Assembly: GCF_012524115.1 (NCBI RefSeq)
Contig: NZ_JAAZWB010000062.1
Coordinates: forward strand, 59,306 to 123,305
Reading direction: 5' to 3'
From: Bacillus sp. RO1
Lineage (GTDB): Bacteria > Bacillota > Bacilli > Bacillales > Bacillaceae_I
Length of the DNA stretch: 64,000 bases
The notes beneath the pieces were generated by a model. That model did no database searches. It was not told the origin of the DNA and was given only the letters and a program-made list of their open reading frames with translations. Position 1 is the stretch's first letter. Every line of letters begins with the position of its first letter. Of the stretch, positions 42,019-49,977 are shown piece after piece. A program made the position numbers and the translations under genes.

Positions 42019-42540
42019 CTAGTATGGTTGCCAAACAATTTCCCCAGATCTATTTTCTTCATCTATTTCCACTTGAAAATCATGTTTTTCATAGAAGTGA
42101 ACTAGACGATCAACATGATCCCAATCACGCTTTGCGATATCACCAGTAATGCAATGGATATTCTGGTTTTTAGCCACTTCTTTAAGATAATTCATACAGA
42201 TAGAACCATATCCCTTATTTTCAGGGCCTTTAATATCTCCAATGAAAATAGTGTCATCCTCTTTGTATGTTGCTTGAATAGAAAAATCCCACTGGCCACG
42301 ATAAGCAGATTCGCAATCGCTAAGCATAATTTTACATGACTTATTGTCGTTGTTTGTGTAAACGACCACCCAGTTATCGTCCTTTGTTTGATCAATGCCG
42401 ATCACTTGCCATTTTTTAGCTATTTCTTTCATGTTTTCTTTCATACGGAACATTTGAATTTCCAAATCATCTAGTTCCTGTTTGATTTCTTCTTTATCTC
42501 TTGTCTCTTCTTCGGCCATGAATAAGCTTGTGAAAGACAT
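42019..42540 (-). CDS. GNAT-type acetyltransferase with N-terminal coiled coil
   Basis: 173 residues. Residues 10-45 are a coiled coil (KEEIKQELDDLEIQMFRMKEN); the rest has GNAT strands and an acetyl-CoA loop region (NKGYGSICMNYLKEVAKN, then FYEKHDFQVEID). Substrate unknown. ATG after AGGGGGG. It has its own SigA promoter, downstream of a terminator that ends the RNA described at 42660-43052. Confidence 0.75.
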   Translation of the reverse strand: MSFTSLFMAEEETRDKEEIKQELDDLEIQMFRMKENMKEIAKKWQVIGIDQTKDDNWVVVYTNNDNKSCKIMLSDCESAYRGQWDFSIQATYKEDDTIFIGDIKGPENKGYGSICMNYLKEVAKNQNIHCITGDIAKRDWDHVDRLVHFYEKHDFQVEIDEENRSGEIVWQPY

Positions 42541-42620
42541 CAGATTCCCCCCTATTAAATTTTATTTAAGATATCTACAAAAATAGTTATTTTCCGAGCG
42601 AAATTGACAATCAGCATATA

Positions 42621-42649
42621 ATTATACAGGTGTTTTGAATATCTTTCAA
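42621..42649 (-). promoter_or_regulatory. SigA promoter of the GNAT gene
   Basis: Minus strand TTGAAA (42644-42649), 17-bp spacer, TATAAT (42621-42626). Confidence 0.75.
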
Positions 42650-42659
42650 ACAACAAGAA

Positions 42660-42696
42660 AAAATAAAAGCAAGTCATCGCTAAGGATAACTTGCTT
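42660..42696 (-). terminator. Terminator of the candidate RNA
   Basis: Minus strand AAGCAAGTTATC / GATGACTTGCTT stem followed by TTATTTTTTC. Confidence 0.8.
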
Positions 42697-42926
42697 CTAT
42701 CTTTTTATTCGAATAAAGGCGCTAATTAGTTGATGAATAGCGCAATTAGTAACTTGCTTCATCACAAGCATTATAAGCTGTCCTGCTACATGGACATGAT
42801 TTATAAATGACATAAAAGTATTATATTCGTTTGCCGCGGTATAATTCCATGGTAGTTTCCCTTACTTAAACAACGTAAGCCCTACCTCTCATACGTCCTT
42901 ACGGCTCCTAGGCCGTGCCAGATCGA

Positions 42927-43001
42927 TTAAGCCTTTGTGAAAAAACTATATGGAACGCCAGTGCATCCTTGTGACACGTTGGTATTGCTTAAGAATGTCA
43001 T
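42927..43001 (-). CDS. 24-residue peptide ORF inside the candidate RNA
   Basis: ATG at 43001 with AGAAAGGAAG 6 bp upstream; encodes MTFLSNTNVSQGCTG... ending SFFTKA. Neutral with one Cys, no membrane segment or signal. The good ribosome site and consensus promoter favour translation, but so short a frame can be chance. Could be a leader or regulatory peptide. Confidence 0.4.
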   Translation of the reverse strand: MTFLSNTNVSQGCTGVPYSFFTKA

Positions 43002-43036
43002 AACGTTCTTCCTTTCTATATCAAGTTACTAATGTG

Positions 43037-43086
43037 TTGGGTGTATACCCAAACTATTATTATACAACAAATGTGATAAATGTCAA
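43037..43086 (-). promoter_or_regulatory. Consensus SigA promoter with palindrome at the start site
   Basis: TTGACA (43081-43086), 16-bp spacer, TATAAT (43059-43064). An inverted repeat TTGGGT-GTAT-ACCCAA (43037-43052) lies at the predicted +1, as an operator or a 5' hairpin would. Confidence 0.8.
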
Positions 43087-43203
43087 GAAGATAAAATAAA
43101 ACTCGATTTTTGTAGGAAAAATTTTTACAGAATTCTTTTGATATTTGGTAAAATAGAAAAAAGATATAGAGAAGTAGTTGAACAATTAATAGGGAGACTA
43201 GAT

Positions 43204-44187
43204 ATGTTAAGTCAAAACTTACAAGATTTAAAGCTATCAACAAGTAGTGCAGAAGAATTCCTGAGAAACAATGAATTGGCCAATCTCATTCGAAAACAAG
43301 TTTTTGCAACCATTCTGGAAAAGAAGCAGGATTTGTCTCAAAATGAGATGAGAATTTGGATTGCAGGATGCTCCACTGGGCAGGAAGTCTACTCTTTAGC
43401 AATTTTGTTAAAAGAGACGATAGAATCCATGCATGATGTTATGGAAATGGAATTTAAAATTTACGCTACGGACTTGGATTATGATTCTGTAAAGATTGCT
43501 GGTGCGGGAGTTTATCCTGAAACGGCTTTTGAAAATGTTCCATCTGACATTCTAAATAAGTATTTTGATAAGAAGCAGGATTTTTATGTGGTGAAAAAAT
43601 CGATAAGGGAGAATATCATATTCGCCCCTCACAACATTGCAAAAGATCCTGGGTTTCAACATTTGGACTTTATCAGTTGCAGAAATGTACTTCATTATTT
43701 TCAGCCGACACAGCAACAGCGGATTATTTCTTCTTTCCACCATTCTCTAAATGAGAATGGATATTTGTTTCTGGGACAATCGGGTTCTATAGGAGAAAGC
43801 AAAGAACTATTTCAAGCGATCAATAAAAAGTGGAAGATATATATAAAGCAAGAGGTGGAAGATCGTAACCGCAGTGAAGACGCGGGTCTTCATGCCATAC
43901 AGGAAAAAAGTCAAGAAGAGAAAGAGTTGCAGTTATTAAATGAAGAATTAATCCAAGCAAAAGAGCGCATTGCTAACTTACAAGGTAAGCTAGAGGATAT
44001 TCACTTGAAATATGAAGATAAGTACGAAACGCTTAAAATTGATTCGTATCATCCAATACTCTTCGTAAAAGGGCTTCTCCAAATAATAAAAAAGCAGGAG
44101 TTCTACAAAGAAGAATATGCAGCTGCTATGCTTCAAGAGATGAACAAGCTTGAATCGGCCATTGAAGGCTTTCTATTGGATGACTAA
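43204..44187 (+). CDS. CheR-type SAM methyltransferase with C-terminal coiled coil
   Basis: 327 residues from an ATG after AATAGGGAGA. It has the CheR catalytic order EEFLRNNELANLI, IWIAGCSTGQEVYSLA (51-66, SAM site), IYATDLDYDSVKIAGAGVY, ISCRNVLHYF and LFLGQSGSI. The usual ~80-residue N-terminal helical domain of chemotaxis CheR is absent, as in CheR domains of sensory fusions. Residues ~240-290 form a coiled coil. No chemoreceptor genes are nearby, so a non-chemotaxis methylation target is likely. It converges on the PAS-like and cobalamin-binding genes. Confidence 0.82.
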   Translation: MLSQNLQDLKLSTSSAEEFLRNNELANLIRKQVFATILEKKQDLSQNEMRIWIAGCSTGQEVYSLAILLKETIESMHDVMEMEFKIYATDLDYDSVKIAGAGVYPETAFENVPSDILNKYFDKKQDFYVVKKSIRENIIFAPHNIAKDPGFQHLDFISCRNVLHYFQPTQQQRIISSFHHSLNENGYLFLGQSGSIGESKELFQAINKKWKIYIKQEVEDRNRSEDAGLHAIQEKSQEEKELQLLNEELIQAKERIANLQGKLEDIHLKYEDKYETLKIDSYHPILFVKGLLQIIKKQEFYKEEYAAAMLQEMNKLESAIEGFLLDD

Positions 44188-44198
44188 TAGGCACAAGA

Positions 44199-44226
44199 AA
44201 CCCCCGTCAAATCATTGACGGGGGTT
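44199..44226. terminator. Bidirectional terminator between CheR and PAS-like genes
   Basis: CCCCCGTCAA-ATCA-TTGACGGGGG perfect 10-bp stem with AA/TT extension. Confidence 0.85.
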
Positions 44227-44234
44227 AAATTTAT

Positions 44235-44777
44235 TTAATTAGATCGGAGAAGCTCTTTAATATCCTTTAGTTCCGACTGAATTAATTTAATATATTCCAA
44301 TTTTCCTACCTCTGATAAGTCATCTTGGATAATTCCAAGTAAATCATTGATGGTGGAAATTTTTCTTTCGGCTTGCTTTTTATGAAACTCAAAAGAAGTA
44401 TCAGGTTCTACGTTTGTCGAAACTACTTCATTCCATTCATTGTTCTCAAGCTGCTTCCGCCATTGTTGAAATTCCAACTGCACGTGCTGATAGGCAGATG
44501 TTTCATTCATACAAACTAAATGAATAAGCTTCTCTTTTTGCTGATAATGATAATAAACAGTGAACAATGTAGTGGGCGAATCTGTTGTTTTTAGGTTAAG
44601 CTCCATCACTCCTGGTGAAGGATTAGTTTTTATTTGTTTTACCTTTGTTCTACTATCCCAATCTACCAAGTCTAGAAATGAAGTAACTGGATAGAAAATG
44701 GGTGTGACTGACTGGGATACATCAATGATTTTAAAGTCCTCAGTCAATTTTAAATATGGGACGGGAATCCGGTACAT
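44235..44777 (-). CDS. PAS-like sensory protein with helical C-terminus
   Basis: 180 residues. Residues ~5-105 read as a PAS fold (YLKLTEDFKIIDVSQSVTPIF, SFLDLVDWDSRTKV, LFTVYYHYQQKEKLIHLVCMNET). Residues ~115-180 are helical and charged. No kinase, GGDEF or DNA-binding domain. The ATG overlaps the stop of the cobalamin-binding gene (TAATG), so the two are translationally coupled and probably act together. Confidence 0.68.
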   Translation of the reverse strand: MYRIPVPYLKLTEDFKIIDVSQSVTPIFYPVTSFLDLVDWDSRTKVKQIKTNPSPGVMELNLKTTDSPTTLFTVYYHYQQKEKLIHLVCMNETSAYQHVQLEFQQWRKQLENNEWNEVVSTNVEPDTSFEFHKKQAERKISTINDLLGIIQDDLSEVGKLEYIKLIQSELKDIKELLRSN

Positions 44778-45457
44778 TAAAGAAGCACTCCTTTATGGAT
44801 AGTTCCGGCTTCCTTTCTATAATTTTCCAACCATTGGAAAAGGAAGGATGTATCCTTAGCAATGAGAGTTTCCGCAGAACAGCATGACCGAAAGGCAGAT
44901 TCCGCATGCAAGCGGCTTCCAACTATGAAAGTGGTGCCAGTGTTAATAGTTTGCAGTCGTTCAATTGTTTCTTTAAGTTTGGGAAGGTGATGTCTAATGG
45001 ATACGGATATACAAACAACATCCGGCTTCCATTTTTTTAAACTATATTCTGCATAGTCCAATGGCAGGTTGGAACCAAGGTCATACACATCCCAACCAAA
45101 TTCTTCAAAGAGGGAAGAGGCCATTTTCAATCCCAAATCATGTTCTTCCCCTTCTACACAAAAAAACATGGCGCGTGGGGAAGGGGAGTTTTCATCTATT
45201 AGTCTATCATTTAATTTTTCTAAATGATATTTTGTCAAAATCATCTCACATGTCCCTGTAGCTAAGTGCTCATGTGCAACAGAAATTTTATTTTCCTCCC
45301 ACATTTCGCCAATACGGTACATGGCGTCACGAAGGATAAAGTCATAAACAAATGAACTATTGTAGCCCTGATCTAAGGTATCTTTTACACAAGACCAACC
45401 GGAGGCCACATTTTTCTCGAGAAGGAATTGTGATAGTTTCTTGGAGATTTCATTCAT
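44777..45457 (-). CDS. Cobalamin-binding protein with CarH-type photoreceptor motif
   Basis: 226 residues. Residues 1-85 form the four-helix cap of B12-binding modules and contain W53-x9-E63-H64 (MWEENKISVAHEH), the motif of adenosylcobalamin light sensors such as CarH. Residues ~93-215 are the Rossmann-like B12 domain with E104-x-H106-x2-G109, in which His would ligate cobalt, then YDLGSNLPL and ISVSIRHHLP. There is no MerR-type DNA-binding domain, so it cannot be a CarH repressor itself. GGAGGGG precedes the ATG. Coupled to a PAS-like protein. Confidence 0.82.
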   Translation of the reverse strand: MNEISKKLSQFLLEKNVASGWSCVKDTLDQGYNSSFVYDFILRDAMYRIGEMWEENKISVAHEHLATGTCEMILTKYHLEKLNDRLIDENSPSPRAMFFCVEGEEHDLGLKMASSLFEEFGWDVYDLGSNLPLDYAEYSLKKWKPDVVCISVSIRHHLPKLKETIERLQTINTGTTFIVGSRLHAESAFRSCCSAETLIAKDTSFLFQWLENYRKEAGTIHKGVLL

Positions 45458-45662
45458 TTGACCCCTCCTATTCCAACTTAGTAATAATAATCAGTATACT
45501 ACAATTTCCATAAAATCAAATGCTTCTTCCTTGAAATGCTCTTTTATGTCTGTCAGCTGCTCAGTTATGGGATTAAAATTACCTTGACACCAGGCTATAC
45601 AAGTAAAGGATTTTCTCTTATGCTTAATAGAGGTAACTATTAGTAGCAAAGGAAGTGTCTCA

Positions 45663-46718
45663 ATGACTTATCAACCAAATGTACAAGAAACTTTTTCATT
45701 AATCAAAGAACTTGTTTCTATTCCAAGCCCTTCAGGAAATACGGAGAAGGTAGTAGGTTTTGTTGAAAACTACTTAAGCGAATGTGGGATAGAAACAGTA
45801 CGAAACCGAAAGGGAGGCTTAATTGCTTCCATTAAAGGCACCAACGATAAAGAGCATCGCATGCTAACAGCCCACGTCGACACATTGGGAGCAATGGTAA
45901 AAGAAGTAAAATCAAATGGTAGATTAAAACTCACGACAGTCGGAGGGTTTCGCTGGAATTCCGTTGAAGGGGAATATTGCGAGATTGAAACATCTTCAGG
46001 AAAAACTTACACAGGTACCATTCTCATGCATCAAACTTCTGTGCACGTATATAAAAATGCCGGAGATGCACCTAGAAACGATGATAATATCGAGGTACGC
46101 ATCGATGAAAAAGTCACTAACGCCGATGAAGTAAGAGCTCTAGGAATTGAAGTAGGAGACTTTGTTTCTTTCGATCCAAGGGTACAAATCACAGAAAGTG
46201 GCTACATCAAATCTAGGCACCTTGATGATAAAGCGAGTGTGGCAATTTTACTAAAACTTATAAAATTTATTCAGTCGGAGAAAATTACTCTTCCGTATAC
46301 TACACACTTCTTGATTTCTAATAATGAAGAAATCGGGTATGGAGGGAACTCCAATATCACCCCGGAGACCGTGGAATACCTTGCGGTGGATATGGGTGCA
46401 CTTGGAGATGGACAATCATCAGATGAATACACAGTATCTATCTGTGTAAAAGATTCAAGTGGACCTTACCATTATGGATTAAGAAAGCATCTTGTTGATC
46501 TCGCAAAGAAAAACGATGTAGATTACAAAGTGGATATCTATCCATACTACGGCTCAGACGCATCTGCTGCCATCCGTTCTGGTCACGATATCATCCACGG
46601 ATTGATTGGCCCTGGAATAGAATCTTCCCATGCTTTCGAACGCACACACGCAAGCTCGATTGAAAATACGGAGAAGTTGATTTACCATTACTTGTTGTCT
46701 AGTATGTTGAAGTACTAA
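45663..46718 (+). CDS. M42-family aminopeptidase / glucanase homologue (YhfE-like)
   Basis: 351 residues. Metal-binding and catalytic motifs of M42: LTAHVDTLGAMV, SRHLDDKASVAILL, ISNNEEIGYGG (catalytic Glu pair), VDMGALGDG and a late ESSHAFERTH His. These form tetrahedral cytosolic aminopeptidases; some were misnamed endoglucanases. No signal peptide. ATG at 45663, with AAGGAAGTG upstream. Confidence 0.92.
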   Translation: MTYQPNVQETFSLIKELVSIPSPSGNTEKVVGFVENYLSECGIETVRNRKGGLIASIKGTNDKEHRMLTAHVDTLGAMVKEVKSNGRLKLTTVGGFRWNSVEGEYCEIETSSGKTYTGTILMHQTSVHVYKNAGDAPRNDDNIEVRIDEKVTNADEVRALGIEVGDFVSFDPRVQITESGYIKSRHLDDKASVAILLKLIKFIQSEKITLPYTTHFLISNNEEIGYGGNSNITPETVEYLAVDMGALGDGQSSDEYTVSICVKDSSGPYHYGLRKHLVDLAKKNDVDYKVDIYPYYGSDASAAIRSGHDIIHGLIGPGIESSHAFERTHASSIENTEKLIYHYLLSSMLKY

Positions 46719-46731
46719 AATATATCCAAAT

Positions 46732-46775
46732 AAAACCACCTACAAACCTTTAAAGGACCTGTAGGTGGTTTTCAT
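46732..46775. terminator. Bidirectional terminator
   Basis: AAAACCACCTACA / TGTAGGTGGTTTT perfect 13-bp stem; overlaps the 3' end of the DUF192 gene. Confidence 0.85.
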
Positions 46776-47133
46776 TATTTTCACTTTTTAACGTGACAAA
46801 AAAATCTTTTTTATCTTTAGGGATTACGATTCTTTTGCCTTCATGAAGATTGAATCGTTCAATAGATCCGCATGGCATTTCTAATACATAGTAGCTATTT
46901 TTTACAATTGGAGATACTCTCCATGGCTTTAACTCTTTTATGCAGAAGATAATTCTACCTACTTGATCGACAAAAACGACATCGATAGGAAACCGCATAA
47001 AAAACATGTGTACACTGTTACAAGGGGAAAGCAGTAGGCCGCTATTATGTATGGAACGTCTAAACATAAGTCCGATAAACCGCTTTGCAAAGGTGTCGGC
47101 CCTTTTAATTTGAAGCGAGTGATAGTCTTCCAT
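46750..47133 (-). CDS. DUF192 protein
   Basis: 127 residues with the DUF192 core: FAKRFIGLMFRRSI, LLLSPCNSVHMFFMRFPIDVVFVD, ELKPWRVSPIV, YVLEMPCGSIER. No signal peptide. DUF192 genes are often near Flp/Tad pilus operons, as here. Biochemical role unknown. Confidence 0.88.
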   Translation of the reverse strand: MEDYHSLQIKRADTFAKRFIGLMFRRSIHNSGLLLSPCNSVHMFFMRFPIDVVFVDQVGRIIFCIKELKPWRVSPIVKNSYYVLEMPCGSIERFNLHEGKRIVIPKDKKDFFVTLKSENNENHLQVL

Positions 47134-47301
47134 AATATGCTCCTTCTTTTAGTTAGTTTTTGTTCATTATATAGAATATTAAATTCTTTTTAAAAAACGA
47201 AATACTGAGGAAAATGGAGTAAACAAGCTAAATAGGTATAAATTCTCAAGTAAATGGTCAAAAATGGCTTTTTTTTAGTGTTTTCAATATTTCCAGTTCG
47301 T

Positions 47302-47307
47302 TATAAT
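47302..47307 (+). promoter_or_regulatory. Candidate -10 of the pilin/Tad operon
   Basis: TATAAT 48 bp before the pilin ATG; a TTTTCA at 47281 has a 15-bp spacer, so the -35 is uncertain. Confidence 0.45.
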
Positions 47308-47355
47308 ATTAAATTAAGTTCTAAATAAAGAACAAGCGACTGGAGGAATTTATCG

Positions 47356-47541
47356 ATGAAAGATTTGATGATTCGCGTGTTTAAAGAAGAAGAAGGTCAA
47401 GGGTTAACGGAATATGGTTTGTTGGTTGGGTTGATTGCATTGGGTGTTGTAGCTGCAGTTACAACATTAGGGGATTCAATTGGTGAAGTGTTTAAAGATA
47501 TTGCAGGCAAATTAGGTGTTGGCACGGACACGACAGAATAA
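47356..47541 (+). CDS. flp: Flp-family type IVb pilin
   Basis: 61 residues: short basic leader, FKEEEGQGLTEYGLL processing region (G before LTEY with Glu at +3 and Tyr), one hydrophobic helix (LVGLIALGVVAAVTTL), short tail. GGAGG precedes the ATG. First gene of a complete Tad locus; the hairpin after it may reduce read-through into the downstream genes. Confidence 0.93.
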   Translation: MKDLMIRVFKEEEGQGLTEYGLLVGLIALGVVAAVTTLGDSIGEVFKDIAGKLGVGTDTTE

Positions 47542-47604
47542 TAGATAATCAAGCTCTGCTTTATAAGCAGAGCTATTTTTAAATAAACACTAGGAGGACG
47601 CCAG

Positions 47605-48105
47605 ATGATCATCAACGTCGTTCTGTTTTTCGTACTAGGAATTTCCGTAGTAACGGATCTTCGAAAAAGAAAAATATTTAATATTATCACCTTACCTGCC
47701 ATTCTGTTCGGTTTAATTTACAATACGTATCAAGCAGGTCTAGAGGGGCTGTACTTTAGCTCTATTGGGCTATTGATAGGTTTTTTTCTATTGTTCATAC
47801 CTTTTGTGCTTGGAGGAATGGGAGCTGGGGATGTAAAATTGTTAGCTGCAATAGGTGCAATGATAGGCGGAGAGCTAGTGTTACAATCTTTCCTTTACAC
47901 GGCATTGCTTGGAGGGATTTTTGCAATAGTCATACTTCTTAAAAATAATAGACTATCGTTCTTTATTAAGGATACATTGTTCTCTGTATTTTATAAACAG
48001 TCCTTAAATATGGAATTAGAAGTGAAAAGCAAATATTCAATTCCATACGGAGTACCAATTGCTCTTGGAGTGGTAAGTCTTTATTGTTTCGGAGGCCTGG
48101 TATGA
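47605..48105 (+). CDS. TadV/CpaA prepilin peptidase (A24)
   Basis: 166 residues, about five membrane helices, with the two catalytic Asp motifs VVTDLRKRKI and GGMGAGDVKLLAAIG. Cleaves the Flp leader. AGGAGG before the ATG. Confidence 0.93.
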   Translation: MIINVVLFFVLGISVVTDLRKRKIFNIITLPAILFGLIYNTYQAGLEGLYFSSIGLLIGFFLLFIPFVLGGMGAGDVKLLAAIGAMIGGELVLQSFLYTALLGGIFAIVILLKNNRLSFFIKDTLFSVFYKQSLNMELEVKSKYSIPYGVPIALGVVSLYCFGGLV

Positions 48106-48473
48106 AGTCACAAAAAGGTCAATCGCTAGTTGAATTTGCACTAATTGTGCCTTTAATATTACTACTATTATTCGGGATGTTTGATATTGGAAGAGTTCTA
48201 TTCTCGGCTGTGGCATTGGAGCATGCAGCAAGAGAAGGTGCGAGAGTGGCAAGTGTTGGAAAAACCAATGCAGAAGTTATTGCTTCTATAAATAATGCAA
48301 CAACTGGCCTTGATACGAGTCTAGTCTCTGTATCCATTTCAACTGAAGCAAGGAACTCCGGTGAAAACATAGAAATATATCTTAGCTATCCTGTAAATAT
48401 GATAAACCCTTTGTTGAGATCATTCCAACATTCCTTTACGATTTCTTCAAAATCTGTCATGAGGGTGGAGTGA
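48102..48473 (+). CDS. TadE-like pseudopilin
   Basis: 123 residues from an ATG overlapping the peptidase stop. GQSLVEFALIVPLILLLLFGMFDIGR is the TadE processing site and helix; HAAREGARVAS follows. Confidence 0.92.
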   Translation: MKSQKGQSLVEFALIVPLILLLLFGMFDIGRVLFSAVALEHAAREGARVASVGKTNAEVIASINNATTGLDTSLVSVSISTEARNSGENIEIYLSYPVNMINPLLRSFQHSFTISSKSVMRVE

Positions 48474-48474
48474 A

Positions 48475-49398
48475 ATGCTAAAAAGTAATAATGGTAACGC
48501 ATTGGTAATGATGGCATTCATTCTTTCCTTGCTTGTTGCGCTAACAGGACTGGTTGTCGACGGTGGACGTTTATACTTGCAAAAGGGTGAACTGCAAAAA
48601 GCGATTGATTCCGCAGCATTAGCTGGTGTACAACAGGTTAAGAACGGTCAGATTAAGGCTGTTAATGCAGCAATAGAATTAGCCGCAGCCAATGGAACAA
48701 GTTTAAATTCCAGTAATATCACTGTAGGTTCAGACTCAGTAGAGATACATAATGAGGTACCGGTAGAAATGACTTTTGCCAAAGTATTGGGCTTTGGTTC
48801 TATAGATGTTTCTGCAACTTCAAAGGCAGTTGTAGACACTTCAAGAGGAATAAGAAAGCATTCTAACGTCATACCAGTTGGAATTCCAAAAGATAACTTG
48901 GTGAAAGGGCAAACACATACTTTGCATTTTACACCAGGTGAAGGAAGCAATGGTCCACAACAAGGGAATTTCGGATTTTTGGCTATTGGCGGAAGAGGTG
49001 CCGCTAACCTTGAAGACAACATTGCGAACGGAATCGAAGTGGAAATAACACCTGGTAGTTACGTATTGACTGAACCTGGTTTGCAATGGGGGAAGGTTCG
49101 CAGTGGCTTTCAAGAAAGAATAAGTAAAGACGCAACAAAAGCCTACTGTAATCAATTTAGCACTGCAACAAGCGCTTGTGAAAGAGTTGCTATTTTACCG
49201 ATTGTAAATGACCTTGGTTCTGTTAATGGTAGAGGGAAGGTCGAGATTATCGGATTTGCTGCCTTCTGGATTGAGAAGGTGGAACCAAACGGTGGAAATA
49301 AATCAGTAAGCGGGTACTTCATTGATATTGTTTCCTCCGGTGAATTTAGCAAAGACGTAGAAAATTTTGGAATAAGCACGATTAAACTAGTAAATTAG
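48475..49398 (+). CDS. TadG-like pilus protein
   Basis: 307 residues. NNGNALVMMAFILSLLVALTGLVVDGGRLYLQKGELQKAIDSAALAG (in parts) is the TadG N-terminal helix region; the remainder is a secreted beta-rich domain with two Cys (AYCNQFSTATSAC) that may form a disulfide. Two bp after tadE. Confidence 0.88.
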   Translation: MLKSNNGNALVMMAFILSLLVALTGLVVDGGRLYLQKGELQKAIDSAALAGVQQVKNGQIKAVNAAIELAAANGTSLNSSNITVGSDSVEIHNEVPVEMTFAKVLGFGSIDVSATSKAVVDTSRGIRKHSNVIPVGIPKDNLVKGQTHTLHFTPGEGSNGPQQGNFGFLAIGGRGAANLEDNIANGIEVEITPGSYVLTEPGLQWGKVRSGFQERISKDATKAYCNQFSTATSACERVAILPIVNDLGSVNGRGKVEIIGFAAFWIEKVEPNGGNKSVSGYFIDIVSSGEFSKDVENFGISTIKLVN

Positions 49399-49413
49399 AT
49401 TGGAGGATGAGGC

Positions 49414-49974
49414 ATGACACTAAAGAAAGTATGGCTACTGTCAATTATGTTCGGAGTTGTCAGTACAATATGTTTTTATCTTTTTTATCTACCAGGAGGC
49501 CCCAACCAGAAAAAAGAACCTGCTAATAATGTTGTTTTAGCGGCAGAAGAGGAAATGGAAGAAGAAGTGGTAGTTACAGAATTTGAAATTGAAGCTGGAA
49601 AAAGAGCTATGTCCATTGCAGTTAACGACGTGCAAGGTGTATCCGGACATTTAGAGCCAGGGGCAATGGTGGACATTTTTGTAAATATTGAAACCACAAA
49701 AGAGGACAATGAAGAAGTTGTCCCCTCACAAGTGGGGACATTTGTTTTGCAAAATGTGAAAGTATTGGCTGTGGGGCATTTCATGGACGAACCTGAAACA
49801 GGGGCAAGATACCAAATGATTACGGTGGAAGCCACGCCAGAGCAAGGTGCAAGTTTAGGTTTTGCTTCCCAGCATTCCATCTATCTCATGTTAAGGCCTG
49901 AGGGAGATGACTCAACGCTAAAAGAAAATATCCTAATGGATGAAAAGCAGTTGATCAAGAAAGGAGGGCAATGA
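49414..49974 (+). CDS. CpaB/RcpC-like Flp pilus assembly protein (short)
   Basis: 186 residues: one N-terminal membrane segment, an acidic stretch, then the RcpC core (AMSIAVNDVQGVSGHLEPGAMVDIFV, GTFVLQNVKVLAVG, ITVEATPEQGASLGFA). The SAF domain of longer CpaB proteins appears reduced. Confidence 0.88.
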   Translation: MTLKKVWLLSIMFGVVSTICFYLFYLPGGPNQKKEPANNVVLAAEEEMEEEVVVTEFEIEAGKRAMSIAVNDVQGVSGHLEPGAMVDIFVNIETTKEDNEEVVPSQVGTFVLQNVKVLAVGHFMDEPETGARYQMITVEATPEQGASLGFASQHSIYLMLRPEGDDSTLKENILMDEKQLIKKGGQ

Positions 49975-49977
49975 TAG

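Larger units (their letters stand above)
42660..43052 (-). ncRNA. Candidate structured or dual-function RNA, about 390 nt
   Basis: Bounded by a consensus promoter at 43059-43086 and a terminator at 42660-42696, so it is a complete transcription unit without a normal gene. It contains a 24-codon ORF (42927-43001). The 3' part can form ACGGC/GCCGT, CGTAAG/CTTACG and GGTAG/CTACC pairings and further hairpins TGTCC/GGACA and GCGCTAA/TTAGCGC. I recognise no named RNA family. It could be a regulatory RNA or peptide-coding mRNA. Confidence 0.5.
42541..43203. other. Interval without a conventional gene, holding a probable independent RNA
   Basis: Contains, on the minus strand, a strong promoter, a short ORF, several hairpins and a terminator, then the separate promoter of the GNAT gene. 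The CheR promoter region lies at its right end on the plus strand. Confidence 0.6.

Noticed and set aside
42679..42810. A 38-codon minus-strand frame resembling the length of type I toxins
   Set aside because: No Shine-Dalgarno sequence, not sufficiently hydrophobic, and it lies within the structured part of the candidate RNA.
42660..43052. T-box leader, because of ACCGCGG in the candidate RNA
   Set aside because: The conserved AGGGTGGNACCGCG context is absent and no aminoacyl-tRNA synthetase or amino-acid gene follows.
43204..44187. Chemotaxis operon
   Set aside because: Only a truncated CheR is present, with no CheA, CheW, CheB or chemoreceptor in the window.
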